Source: Nitrosotalea sp. (lineage in GTDB: Archaea > Thermoproteota > Nitrososphaeria > Nitrososphaerales > Nitrosopumilaceae). From it: 45,154 nucleotides of DNA. The position numbers and the translations under genes are program-made. The stretch is taken from assembly GCA_028580875.1 (NCBI GenBank), contig JAJSDS010000003.1, positions 1-45,154 of the forward strand. The letters run 5' to 3'. How positions within the stretch are numbered: the stretch's first letter is position 1; each line of letters begins with the position of its first letter. The notes below the pieces were generated by a model. The model searched no databases. It saw only the letters and a list, made by a program, of their open reading frames with translations, and was not told the DNA's origin. This document shows positions 31,694 through 41,342 of the stretch, piece by piece.

Positions 31694-33136
31694 GTGGTAG
31701 GTTTGAAAGGAATGCCTGAGAATTCTATTAAAGAAAAATTCATCTCAATGATTGATACTTTCAGAATTGAATCTGATAAATTATCACCCGAAGAAAAAAA
31801 ACACCTTTGGAATGACTTTGGAAAACCTTGTCAGCTCTATATTTTTTCCTGTAAGGATTATAATTTACACCTCATAATTAAAACGAAATTTTCTGAACTA
31901 CGTGATAAAACTATTGAATTAATTGAAATAACACCTGAGAACTTTGAAAATCAATTTGATGCTTTTGAGAATAGATCTACATGGAATAAAAAAATGGAAG
32001 AAAAAGACGGAGATTTTTTTATTCCGAGACCAAAACGAGTTGATTTAATTCGTGACTATTTGGTATATTTTGGACAAAAAATAATTCAGAGAAGAGCTGA
32101 CGTTCAAAACAAATCAACCGGATTTGTGGGGGATTTGTCATTGGGATACTGGGACTTTTCTGGAGATGTGGAAACCATTGATTTGGATGGGAGAGTTAGA
32201 GGACTCGTTCAAGGAGCCAAACAGTCATACCACAATTCCAAAAAGGAGACAATATCTGAAACACCAAAACCAACTTCCTCCTCTCATACAGTATCTGCAT
32301 GTGGTGCATATTTTTACCCCTTTGTGTTGATTGGAGAATTAAAAAAGACCACAAAAGGACAACTATCTGGTTCAGATCATTTACATTTGGATGACATTGT
32401 TTATGATTGTAAATTTGACGATCTTCGAGTAGCAGTAACAAAAGCAGGCCTATTGGTAGTAGAAACAGACGATGTAATCACTGCAATCAAAACCATCAAT
32501 ACTATATTTGGCACTGCCATGCTTCTGGGATTGCCAGTTTATTCTAGTAGGCCACAAGAAATTGCGTTCGTATACCTACGAGAAAGAGCATTTGTGAGTT
32601 CGTGGACAAGTACTACTATTCGTAGTTTAATGTATGATTATCGTACACGATTTTTACGATTGAATATCCCAAGACTACAGATTCATCTTAAGATTTTAAA
32701 ACAAATAATTCAGAGATCAGAAAAAATTTTGAAATCCAAATTAGATGAAGAAGTTAGATTACTTTTAGAATCGCATACATATTCAAACAGTTCCGAAAAC
32801 TTGCAATCTTTCAATACCTCGTGGTTGATAATTGAGAAATATTTGAGAAAGATTTGGGATGAAAAAATGAAATTTGATTTTGTAAATAAAAATATGAAAA
32901 ATAGAGATATTAACTATATCCTGAAAGATCTGAAAACTAGCGAAATTATTACACTAAGCGAATACTCTAAAATGCAAAATTTAAGAGGAACACGAAACAA
33001 AGTGTTCCACGGAAATAGTGAACCAAACATTACACAGACAAAGAGATGTTTTGAAACTGCAGAAGAAATAATCCGAAGAGAAACCAGGATTAACAAAAAA
33101 TTTGATTTTAATGTGTCAAATTACATATATTTTTAA
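31694..33136 (+). CDS. HEPN-domain protein linked to the HamAB-like pair
   Basis: 480 residues (fewer if ATG 31712 is the start). The N-terminal 350 residues are not recognised. The C-terminal 130 are helical and contain LRGTRNKVFHGN, an R-x4-H motif (R434, H439) typical of HEPN ribonuclease domains, within a helix pair WLIIEKYLRKIWDEK ... CFETAEEIIRR. HEPN proteins often cleave RNA to abort infection. It follows the helicase by four bases, so it belongs to the same operon. Canonical Hachiman has only two genes, so this third gene is extra. Confidence 0.68.
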   Translation: MVGLKGMPENSIKEKFISMIDTFRIESDKLSPEEKKHLWNDFGKPCQLYIFSCKDYNLHLIIKTKFSELRDKTIELIEITPENFENQFDAFENRSTWNKKMEEKDGDFFIPRPKRVDLIRDYLVYFGQKIIQRRADVQNKSTGFVGDLSLGYWDFSGDVETIDLDGRVRGLVQGAKQSYHNSKKETISETPKPTSSSHTVSACGAYFYPFVLIGELKKTTKGQLSGSDHLHLDDIVYDCKFDDLRVAVTKAGLLVVETDDVITAIKTINTIFGTAMLLGLPVYSSRPQEIAFVYLRERAFVSSWTSTTIRSLMYDYRTRFLRLNIPRLQIHLKILKQIIQRSEKILKSKLDEEVRLLLESHTYSNSSENLQSFNTSWLIIEKYLRKIWDEKMKFDFVNKNMKNRDINYILKDLKTSEIITLSEYSKMQNLRGTRNKVFHGNSEPNITQTKRCFETAEEIIRRETRINKKFDFNVSNYIYF

Positions 33137-33243
33137 CTAAATACGGTACTTTGACATATACAAGAAAAATCCTAGGCATTTTATAAAAAACTAAGCAACT
33201 TATTACTCGAGAAACAAAAATAACAATAATTAGTCAGGTTATA

Positions 33244-35412
33244 TTGTATGATGATGTGGAATTAGTTTCTCTAACCATGAAAAATTTTCTTTCAATAGGT
33301 GAGAAATCTGAGACAATCAGTTTTGACAAACTTACCACTATTGTGGGTCCAAATGAGAGCGGTAAAACCAATATTTTCAGGGCTTTAGCATTTGTTAATG
33401 ACTGTCTAAATACCAATACTAGTAATCCTGATCCTTATTATCATAATGGGGATTTAACAAAAGATTTGGAAGTCAAATTATCTATGAAATTAAACGATAA
33501 CGAAATAAGTGGTCTTGCTAATTACATCTTCTGCTCTATTCTATCGGATACTCAACCTCTTAATAGATTTGAAATGACACAATCGGCGATTAGTTTAATC
33601 GAAACATTCCTTCACCATCACAGTAAAACCATCGCTGAAGATTTGTTTAGATACATTACAATTGTCATTAGACGAACAGAAGCAAGATCAATCTATCAAG
33701 GTGATATCATAGTAAAATTAGGCAAAGATGAAGACCTCTACCTTAAACAATATAGCCGAATTACCAAGGATATTACAACACAGCAAGGAGGAAAAAATAT
33801 TTCAGAAGTAATAGTATCCGTAATTCAGAAGAAGAATCCGGATGCAGTAAATGATTTCTTAAAAGATACTAGTAAACCATTCCCAGAATTTAGTTTTAGC
33901 AAAGAGGAAATTATTGATTTCTTCAAAAAAATTGATCCAGATGATAAAATGGTGACATATGACTTTCGAAGTTTTAATTTTGGTGAAGGAAATATTCGTG
34001 AAAAAAACTATCCAGAGGCAATTCTTCTGTTAGAATTTTTAAGAAACATGGGTGCAGAAGAAAGAGGAGTTTCGCTTTTACCGATTATTTCAAAAATCGT
34101 TAGTTCATCCATAGTACGAGTAACTGATCTTCGTACAAAACCACAAGCATTCCTTAGTTTCAAAAATACTTTTCCATACAAATCAATTAGTATGAATGAC
34201 TTGTCTGGTGAATCACTTCCCGAGATTCTTTTTAAGTTAAAAAACAGCCCTTATCCACATATAAGAAAAGCGTACAATAAAATTCAAACATCTTTTAGAA
34301 AGATGTGTAATAATCTTGATTTCGAAATAGGAATAAGGCCTGTGGAATTGACGGTTGGAACAAATACAAAAAAAACTTCCATAGGTCCAGAATACGTAAA
34401 AACAAATGATGGAACGACTATTGAAAATGAATTAGTCATACATTTTATTCGCGATAATGTTTCAATTCCATTAGAATTTTCTGCCGCCGGAATATTTGAG
34501 ATTCTTTTATTACTCACTGCTCTGATAGGACAAAAAGGTAAAGTCATTTTATTGGATGAACCTGCAGTAAACCTTCATCCTCTACTTCAAAGGAAAGTCA
34601 TAGAATTAATTGAAAGTGAAATTGCACAAGATAATGACAATCAGATTATTATAATAACTCATTCACCTTACATGATCAATCCAAGAAATATTGAAAATAT
34701 CTGGAGAATTTCTAGAACCAATAATGAGGTAATGTTCATCAATGTTGGTGAGGCCTTAGATGAACTATCTGAATCCGAAAAACAAAAAATCTTGTTAAAC
34801 CTACAAAGTACAGATATTAGATCTGTATTATTTTCTAAAGGAGTAATACTTGTTGAGGGACCATCTGATAAATTAGTAATTGAACAAGTTGATAGGTTTC
34901 TTTCTTCAAAAGATAAAGGCGCATGTATTAATGATAACGATTGGTATGTCTTAGATATTGTTGGAAAACACTCTCTTTGGGCATACTTGAAAATGGTTAC
35001 AAAACTACGTTTATCCTTTGTCTCCGTAATGGATTATGACGCTTTGATGTATTGTGATAAAAACGAGGCCATTAAGGATCAAAACATACCTGTATCTGCC
35101 ATTCCACGTGCATTGTATAATGTAAAATTACTTTCAGATAAACAAATAGATGATTTAATTCAAATGGCAAAAAATGTGAAAGATGGGTGGTATCCTGATA
35201 ATGAACATGAAATTCTTAATTCAATGGCTAAGACAAATGGCATTTTTGTATTCACGCAGGATTTAGAAGGAGTTTTACAACAACAGGTAAAAAGAAAAGA
35301 GAGCAAACCTTTGAAAGATCTAAATCTGGTCTTGGAGAAAATTACTGAAGATAAACTTCCACAGGAATTTGAACTAATGTCTAAATTCATTAAAGAACGA
35401 ATGGTCCTGTAA
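33244..35412 (+). CDS. OLD-family ATPase with C-terminal TOPRIM nuclease
   Basis: 722 residues. An ABC-type ATPase core: GPNESGKTNIF (Walker A, 35-42), a coiled middle, VILLDEPAVNLHP (Walker B, about 434-442) and IIITHSPYM (H-loop). Then a TOPRIM domain: ILVEGPSDK (Glu near 538) and VMDYDAL (near 595). OLD-family proteins are ATP-regulated DNA nucleases with phage-defence roles (P2 Old, GajA). A TATA-like TTTTATAAAA lies about 60 bases upstream, so it may have its own promoter. The start (TTG 33244 with weak AGG, or GTG 33256) is uncertain. No UvrD-like GajB partner is present. Confidence 0.85.
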   Translation: MYDDVELVSLTMKNFLSIGEKSETISFDKLTTIVGPNESGKTNIFRALAFVNDCLNTNTSNPDPYYHNGDLTKDLEVKLSMKLNDNEISGLANYIFCSILSDTQPLNRFEMTQSAISLIETFLHHHSKTIAEDLFRYITIVIRRTEARSIYQGDIIVKLGKDEDLYLKQYSRITKDITTQQGGKNISEVIVSVIQKKNPDAVNDFLKDTSKPFPEFSFSKEEIIDFFKKIDPDDKMVTYDFRSFNFGEGNIREKNYPEAILLLEFLRNMGAEERGVSLLPIISKIVSSSIVRVTDLRTKPQAFLSFKNTFPYKSISMNDLSGESLPEILFKLKNSPYPHIRKAYNKIQTSFRKMCNNLDFEIGIRPVELTVGTNTKKTSIGPEYVKTNDGTTIENELVIHFIRDNVSIPLEFSAAGIFEILLLLTALIGQKGKVILLDEPAVNLHPLLQRKVIELIESEIAQDNDNQIIIITHSPYMINPRNIENIWRISRTNNEVMFINVGEALDELSESEKQKILLNLQSTDIRSVLFSKGVILVEGPSDKLVIEQVDRFLSSKDKGACINDNDWYVLDIVGKHSLWAYLKMVTKLRLSFVSVMDYDALMYCDKNEAIKDQNIPVSAIPRALYNVKLLSDKQIDDLIQMAKNVKDGWYPDNEHEILNSMAKTNGIFVFTQDLEGVLQQQVKRKESKPLKDLNLVLEKITEDKLPQEFELMSKFIKERMVL

Positions 35413-35553
35413 GAATGAAATCATAGAGAAAAAGGCAGAACTGGGTCTGCAATTATTGCAAGATAGCAACTGGATCTTATCAGACTCATACCTGGGATGA
35501 GCTAATTTTTAATCCAGTTCATTGAGATAACTAACTAGTCCTAGAGTGATATT

Positions 35554-38283
35554 ATGAAAGACAAGAATGCCATGAGCGAAAAAGAGACTAGAGAACATAT
35601 TGACAAACAATTACGAAATGTAGGATGGATAAAGAGGTACATTAAAGAGGAAGTAAATTCGGTCAAGTCAAATTTTAAAGATAAAGAATACGTACTCTCT
35701 GAAGGTAAAGACGACGATTCGGGTAGATTTATTGATTATTTGTTATTGGCTGAAGATAATAGTCCTATAGCATTCATTGAAGCAAAGAGATTCTCAAAAG
35801 CAGAAGATGATGGTAGATTACAAGCAAGAACCTATCTTAATGATATAAAAAAATACACTGGAGAAAATCTACCTTATTTTCTAACAAATGGTAACAAATG
35901 GCTTCTCATAGACCAAGACGGAATAGAAAGACCAGTTAGTGGACCATTTTCTCAATTAGATATTACCAGAAGAAATGATCTATATGAAAAAAGAATAGAC
36001 CCTACAACTGTAAATATCAACAGAATAGTCAGCAGACCTAGAAGTATCATCATTGTAAAACAAATGATGGAGCACATCAAAAAAGGTCATAGATCTGCTC
36101 TAGTTTCCATGGCTACCGGTTCTGGAAAAACACGAGTTGCCATGTCAATGATTGATGTCTTGATTAGAGCAAATATCGTTAGAAATGTGTTATTTATTGC
36201 TGATAGGATAGCATTAGCGAATCAGGCAAAATCAGCAGGATTTAAAGAATTTTTTTCTGAAGCTGTTGTTGATCTTAGAGACGACCCGAAAAGTTTCCCA
36301 AACGGTCTATACGTTACAACAGTTCAGACTCTAAGAGGAGGAAAGAAGAGTAGGTATTATGAAAAATTCAGTCCTGGGTTTTTTGATTTAATAATCTTTG
36401 ATGAAGCGCATAGATCCATTTATGATCCAAATAGAGAAGTTCACAGATATTTTGATGCCATGAGAATTGGATTAACTGCTACTCCATCAAGAGCAGAAAA
36501 CAAGAATACATTCGAGTTATTTGATTGTACTCGTGAAAAGCCAACAGTAGAATATACTTATGATGAAGCTATACGGGATGGAATTCTTGTTCCCTATAAG
36601 GCGGAAGCAATAGACACTCAAGTTTTATCTTTAGGCATAGAAGGAGCGAAACTCACAAAAGAATTACAGACACAATTAATCAAACAAGAAGAAGATCCTC
36701 GGTTTATGATGTTACCCGGTTCTTCTTTTGCTAAAGTGTTTATGGATGATAAAACTAACGAACTAATAGTAACAGAATTTCTCAAAAGATGCTACAAATC
36801 AGATGAAGGAAAACCTGCAAAAACAATTTTCTTCTGTGTAAACATCAATCATGCCAAGCACATTAAAAAAATCTTCAACAGAATAGCTCCTGCATTAAGT
36901 AATGAAGTTCAAACTATTGTGTCTGAATATTATAGATATACTGATGAGATCAATAGATTCAAGCTTGACTCTGAGCCTAGAATTGCTCTATCTGTAGGTG
37001 TGTTAGATACTGGAATAGATATTCCAGAAGTGTGTAATCTTGTATTTGCAAAGCCAGTATTCTCAGGTATTAGGTTTTGGCAGATGCTGGGAAGAGGTAC
37101 TAGGAATTTGGAATCCTGCAAGTTCAAAGAATGGCTTCCAAATAGGGAAAAACATGATTTTCTAATTCTAGATTTTACTATTGGGGGACACTCTAACATA
37201 AAATATCATAACTTGAGAGAATCTAAGGAAAGAAAGGCAGGAACAGACGTTCTTACCAAGATCTTTCTCAATAGAGTAGATTTATTAAAAAAACCATTGA
37301 ATAAAAACCAGAAAGAATTCATCGAAAACAAAATTATTGAAGAGGTAGACTCTCTAAACAAAGATTCATTCATAGTACGAGAAAAACTTCCTATAATTAA
37401 GAAAGTAGTTTCAAGAAAGTTTGATTTAAAAATATTCATGGAAGAATTAAAAAAAGAGATAGCACCTCTTATCTCACTAAATCCGAGAGATAATCCATTA
37501 GTTTCAGCATTTATTTTGCAAATAGAGAAACTATTTGGATATATTTTAGATAATGATAATGAGGGAATTAATGAAATTAGAGAATATGTTAAAGAAAAAA
37601 TGGAAAATATTCTACAAAAAGATCATTTAGAAAGCATACAAGAAAAAAGAGAAGAAATAATGAAAGTGTTACAAGAAACGTTTTGGGATGGAATTTCGTT
37701 CGATGATGTAAAATTCATTCTAAAAGAATTATCTTCTCTTATGATATATTACGAAACAAATCCCAAGAAATTAATTCAAGTAGATGCTCCTGATCTCGTT
37801 ATGACTGTAGAGAAACTTCAGTATGTAGTAAGAGAAGATCCAGTAATGAAAGAATTCATTGAATCAAATCCATTAATGAAAAAGATCAAAGATGGCGAAG
37901 GAATCACTTCTCCTGAATTATTAAAATTAGAAGAACAGCTAAAAGAGATCAAACCAGAATTTACTATGGACAATATTGAAAAAATTCAGAAAACTGATTT
38001 CATTCTATTTTTGAGAAAAATTCTAGGATTATCACAAAATTATGATCCTCAGGAAATGATTGAGAAAGAATTTGATAAACACATTATAGAAAAAAATCCT
38101 AATTATAATTCTGAGCAGTTAAAATTTTTGGAATTACTAAAGAAGAATTTTGCTAGAATAAAGCACATAGAACTCAAAGACTTTACCGAGAAACCTCTTT
38201 CTAACGAAAGACCTCTAGACAAGTTTCCTACCTCTGAATTGCAAAAGATAGTCGTGGAATGCAATAAAATTAAGATGAAATAA
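35554..38283 (+). CDS. hsdR: Type I restriction enzyme, R subunit
   Basis: 909 residues. The N-terminal nuclease domain has D61...E76-A-K78 (FIEAKRFSK). The translocase follows: ATGSGKT (187-193), IIFDEAHRS (DEAH 283-286), GLTATPSR, LSVGVLDTGIDIPEV and WQMLGRGTRN. A long, Lys/Glu-rich helical C-terminus is of the EcoEI R type. It cuts unmodified DNA after translocation, with HsdM and HsdS encoded downstream. The 141-base gap before it holds no intact gene, but 27 codons (NEIIEKKAELGL...) read as coding and may be a remnant or a frameshifted tail of the OLD gene. Confidence 0.93.
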   Translation: MKDKNAMSEKETREHIDKQLRNVGWIKRYIKEEVNSVKSNFKDKEYVLSEGKDDDSGRFIDYLLLAEDNSPIAFIEAKRFSKAEDDGRLQARTYLNDIKKYTGENLPYFLTNGNKWLLIDQDGIERPVSGPFSQLDITRRNDLYEKRIDPTTVNINRIVSRPRSIIIVKQMMEHIKKGHRSALVSMATGSGKTRVAMSMIDVLIRANIVRNVLFIADRIALANQAKSAGFKEFFSEAVVDLRDDPKSFPNGLYVTTVQTLRGGKKSRYYEKFSPGFFDLIIFDEAHRSIYDPNREVHRYFDAMRIGLTATPSRAENKNTFELFDCTREKPTVEYTYDEAIRDGILVPYKAEAIDTQVLSLGIEGAKLTKELQTQLIKQEEDPRFMMLPGSSFAKVFMDDKTNELIVTEFLKRCYKSDEGKPAKTIFFCVNINHAKHIKKIFNRIAPALSNEVQTIVSEYYRYTDEINRFKLDSEPRIALSVGVLDTGIDIPEVCNLVFAKPVFSGIRFWQMLGRGTRNLESCKFKEWLPNREKHDFLILDFTIGGHSNIKYHNLRESKERKAGTDVLTKIFLNRVDLLKKPLNKNQKEFIENKIIEEVDSLNKDSFIVREKLPIIKKVVSRKFDLKIFMEELKKEIAPLISLNPRDNPLVSAFILQIEKLFGYILDNDNEGINEIREYVKEKMENILQKDHLESIQEKREEIMKVLQETFWDGISFDDVKFILKELSSLMIYYETNPKKLIQVDAPDLVMTVEKLQYVVREDPVMKEFIESNPLMKKIKDGEGITSPELLKLEEQLKEIKPEFTMDNIEKIQKTDFILFLRKILGLSQNYDPQEMIEKEFDKHIIEKNPNYNSEQLKFLELLKKNFARIKHIELKDFTEKPLSNERPLDKFPTSELQKIVVECNKIKMK

Positions 38284-38307
38284 TATGGTCTACTAAGGTA
38301 GACCATA
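38284..38307. promoter_or_regulatory. Perfect 10-base inverted repeat inside the hsd operon
   Basis: TATGGTCTAC-TAAG-GTAGACCATA starts directly after the hsdR stop and lies 38 bases before the ribbon-helix-helix-like gene. It could be that protein's operator, giving control of hsdS/hsdM, or an RNA hairpin that ends hsdR transcripts. Confidence 0.55.
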
Positions 38308-38345
38308 AAACTATAGCCTTATGTATTAGAAAGTTATGCCTTAGA

Positions 38346-38744
38346 ATGATGACTAATACTGGAAAATCACTTGGTAACAAAACCATTTCTACAAAAATTC
38401 CACGGGAAGAATTTACTCGCTTCCAATATTATTGTGCTCAGAATGGGGAAACAATTAACGCATCATTAAGAAGGATGATTCTTTCTGAAATTGATAATCC
38501 GCATCCATCAAAAATAGCAGGTAATAGTATGTTTCAATATAATAAAAACAAGGATAACTTTTCCTGGAGAATAGCTTTGGATGATGAAACAACATTTAGT
38601 ATTGATGATGATCTTCCAGCAAACTCAATAGAACATTTACTTGAATCTTTAATGAAAGCAAAAAACGAACGCAATTCATTTATTAAAAAAACTAACATTG
38701 ATTCTGTTTCACTTCCAAACAAATTGTTGAGGAGAAGAAAATGA
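38346..38744 (+). CDS. Ribbon-helix-helix-like protein in the restriction operon
   Basis: 132 residues. The N-terminus TISTKIPREEFTRFQYYCAQNGETINASLRRMIL has the strand-helix-helix pattern of RHH/CopG DNA-binding proteins (shown here without its flanks). The rest is of unknown fold. Its last bases overlap the hsdS start. Placed between hsdR and hsdS with a palindrome just upstream, it is a good candidate for a controller of restriction and modification balance. Two adjacent ATGs can start it. Confidence 0.65.
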   Translation: MMTNTGKSLGNKTISTKIPREEFTRFQYYCAQNGETINASLRRMILSEIDNPHPSKIAGNSMFQYNKNKDNFSWRIALDDETTFSIDDDLPANSIEHLLESLMKAKNERNSFIKKTNIDSVSLPNKLLRRRK

Positions 38745-39874
38745 AAAATGCATTATCAAGTGGATGGGAGACAGTAGAATTGGGTGATGTGACTGTTTGT
38801 TTAGATGGAGAAAGAATTCCATTAAATAGCGAAGATAGATCTAAAATGAAAGGAAATATTCCATATTACGGTGCAAACGGACAGATAGATTCAATTAATA
38901 AACATATTTTTAATGAAGAACTTCTTTTGCTAGCAGAAGATGGGGGATCTTGGGGACCACATCAGAAATGCTCGTATATTATTAATGGAAAATCATGGGT
39001 AAATAATCATGCTCATGTACTAAAGATGAAAAAAGGAACTGATATTTCTTACTTGATGTATTTCTTAAATCATCATGATCTGAACCAATTCATTTCAGGT
39101 ACTACTAGAGGTAAACTAAATCAGGGAGTTATGAAAAAAATACCAATAATACTTCCCCCGTTGCACGTACAAAAACAAATAGTATCACTTTTAGAAAAAG
39201 CAGAAAAACTAAAAGAAATACGAGATGAAGCAGATAAACTGACAAAAGAATATCTAAAAGCCGTTTTCTTGGAGATGTTTAGAAATTTTGAGGATTCCGA
39301 AATACTTGGAAATCATATATTATTTTTAACAAGTGGATCTAGAGGGTGGGCAAAGTATTACTCTGAGAGTGGGGATGTATTCCTAAGAATTGAAAATGTG
39401 GGTAGGAATCAACTCAATACGGAAAATGTAGTATACGTAAAAGCTCCAAATACACAGGAAGCTAAAAGAACAAAAGTTGAGCCAAGAGATATTTTATTGA
39501 GTATAACTGCAGATCTTGGAAGAACATGTGTAATCCCATCTGAATTTCCAAGAGCTTTCATTAATCAACATCTTGCAATTTTAAGATTGGATAAATTACT
39601 TGATCCGATGTTTGTAGCTCAGTATCTTACCTCAAACAAAGGAATGACCCAAATAAACAAATTAAGTAAAGGAGGTACTAAAGATGGATTAAATTTTACA
39701 GACATTCGTTCCATCAAGGTTCCAATGCCACCAATAAAACTTCAGAAAGATTTTGCAAACATTGTTTATAGATATGAAAAAATTAAAGAATACCAAAAAC
39801 AATCACAAGAACAAATTCACAATTTATTTAATAACATATTGCAAAAATCATTCAAAGGAGAATTAGCATGTTAG
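38741..39874 (+). CDS. hsdS: Type I restriction-modification specificity subunit
   Basis: 377 residues with two target-recognition domains. The first has WETVELGDV ... IPYYGANGQI ... LNQGVMKKIPIILPPLHVQKQIV, the second LRIENVGRNQL ... ILLSITADLGRTCVIP ... IRSIKVPMPPIKLQKDF; each is followed by a helical conserved region (EKAEKLKEIRDEADKL; YEKIKEYQKQSQEQI). It sets the bipartite DNA site for both cutting and methylation. It overlaps the gene before by four bases and hsdM after it by seven. Confidence 0.9.
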   Translation: MKNALSSGWETVELGDVTVCLDGERIPLNSEDRSKMKGNIPYYGANGQIDSINKHIFNEELLLLAEDGGSWGPHQKCSYIINGKSWVNNHAHVLKMKKGTDISYLMYFLNHHDLNQFISGTTRGKLNQGVMKKIPIILPPLHVQKQIVSLLEKAEKLKEIRDEADKLTKEYLKAVFLEMFRNFEDSEILGNHILFLTSGSRGWAKYYSESGDVFLRIENVGRNQLNTENVVYVKAPNTQEAKRTKVEPRDILLSITADLGRTCVIPSEFPRAFINQHLAILRLDKLLDPMFVAQYLTSNKGMTQINKLSKGGTKDGLNFTDIRSIKVPMPPIKLQKDFANIVYRYEKIKEYQKQSQEQIHNLFNNILQKSFKGELAC

Positions 39875-41337
39875 ATGCAGAATTAAAATCAAAGATCAAT
39901 CTTCTCTGGGATAAATTCTGGAGTGGAGGAATTTCAAATCCATTACAAGCTATCGAACAGATGTCTTATCTTATTTTCATGAAAAGATTAGAAGATGAAG
40001 ATGTCAAAAGAGAACAAAACTCAAAACTTTTGGAAGAAAAATACTACTCTGTATTCAAAAGCAATGAAGATTGTAAATGGTCAAAGTGGACTGGAATGTC
40101 TGCTGAAAAAATGCTTGAACATGTGCGAGATACAGTATTCCCTTTCTTGAGAAAATTAGACGGTGGAGAAAAATCCATTTATCACAAATACATGAAAGAT
40201 GCAAGCTTTACTATTCCTACAGCATCACTTCTTGTTGAAGCTGTAAAAATAATTAATGATATGCATATCAAAGAACAAAACAGAGATACTCAGGGAGATA
40301 TTTATGAATACCTTCTAAGTCAGTTACAAACAGCGGGTAAAAACGGTCAGTTCAGAACTCCGAGACATATTATCAAAATGATGGTTGAAATTCTAGAACC
40401 CAAATATGGTGATAAGATATGTGATCCAGCTTGTGGCACTGCAGGATTTCTTGTTGCTTCATACGAGCACATAATTCGACAAAATACCTCGAAAGGAATC
40501 AGTGAAGGTCATTATGGTGGCGATAAATTAAACGAGAAACAATGGAAGATATTAGAAAATGAAACCTTCTATGGGTTTGATTTTGACCAGACAATGGTTA
40601 GAATTTCTTTAATGAACTTGATGATGCATGGAATTTCTAGCCCAAACATAGAACAGAAAAATACTCTGTCAAAGAGATATGACGAATCAAACTCTTATGA
40701 TGTAGTTCTAGCCAATCCTCCATTTAAGGGAAGTATAGACGAATCTGAAATTGGAGAGAACTTTAGAACACAGACAAAGAAGACCGAATTATTATTCTTA
40801 GAGTTAATGTATAACTTGCTAACAAACGGAGGTAGATGCTCTGTTATAGTTCCTGATGGAGTATTGTTTGGAAACTCTAAAGCTCACAAAAAGATAAGAG
40901 AATTATTGCTTGATAAATGTCGTCTTGATGCAGTAATCTCTATGCCATCTGGAGTCTTCAAGCCTTATGCAGGAGTATCTACTGCAGTATTATTTTTCAC
41001 AAAGGGAGAACCGACAAAAGAAGTCTGGTTTTATGATATGGAAAGTGATGGGTTTAGTCTTGATGATAAGAGAACCCAAACTGACAAAAACGACATTCCA
41101 GATATAATTGAAAAATTCAAGAACAGAAATAAAGAAAAGAATTATGATAGAAAGAAGAAATACTTCTTTATTTCAGTTAAGGAAATTAAGGAAAATAATT
41201 ATGATCTGAGCATCTCAAAATACAAAGAAATCGAATATGAAGAAGTCAAATATGAAAAACCAGAAGTGATTAAAAAGAAAATTTTGGATTTGGAAAATAA
41301 GATTATTGTAACACTAAACCAAATGAAAATGAGTTGA
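39868..41337 (+). CDS. hsdM: Type I restriction-modification N6-adenine methyltransferase
   Basis: 489 residues. The helical N-terminal HsdM domain (NPLQAIEQMSYLIFMKRLEDED) is followed by the catalytic domain: FRTPRHIIKMMVEIL, SAM-binding DPACGTAGFL (186-195) and catalytic NPPF (283-286). It methylates adenine at the site chosen by HsdS. The order R-(RHH)-S-M is unusual only in the inserted gene. The stop overlaps a TTG of the following HEPN-type frame. Confidence 0.94.
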   Translation: MLDAELKSKINLLWDKFWSGGISNPLQAIEQMSYLIFMKRLEDEDVKREQNSKLLEEKYYSVFKSNEDCKWSKWTGMSAEKMLEHVRDTVFPFLRKLDGGEKSIYHKYMKDASFTIPTASLLVEAVKIINDMHIKEQNRDTQGDIYEYLLSQLQTAGKNGQFRTPRHIIKMMVEILEPKYGDKICDPACGTAGFLVASYEHIIRQNTSKGISEGHYGGDKLNEKQWKILENETFYGFDFDQTMVRISLMNLMMHGISSPNIEQKNTLSKRYDESNSYDVVLANPPFKGSIDESEIGENFRTQTKKTELLFLELMYNLLTNGGRCSVIVPDGVLFGNSKAHKKIRELLLDKCRLDAVISMPSGVFKPYAGVSTAVLFFTKGEPTKEVWFYDMESDGFSLDDKRTQTDKNDIPDIIEKFKNRNKEKNYDRKKKYFFISVKEIKENNYDLSISKYKEIEYEEVKYEKPEVIKKKILDLENKIIVTLNQMKMS

Positions 41338-41342
41338 ATAAT

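Noticed and set aside
33244-35412. Gabija system (GajA) reading of the OLD-family gene
   Set aside because: GajA needs a UvrD-like GajB helicase next to it. The following gene is hsdR, and no UvrD-type helicase is in the window.
35413-35553. C-terminal extension of the OLD protein by frameshift
   Set aside because: 27 codons in another frame look coding (NEIIEKKAELGL), but the TOPRIM domain is already complete and there is no proof of a frameshift; kept only as a remark under hsdR.
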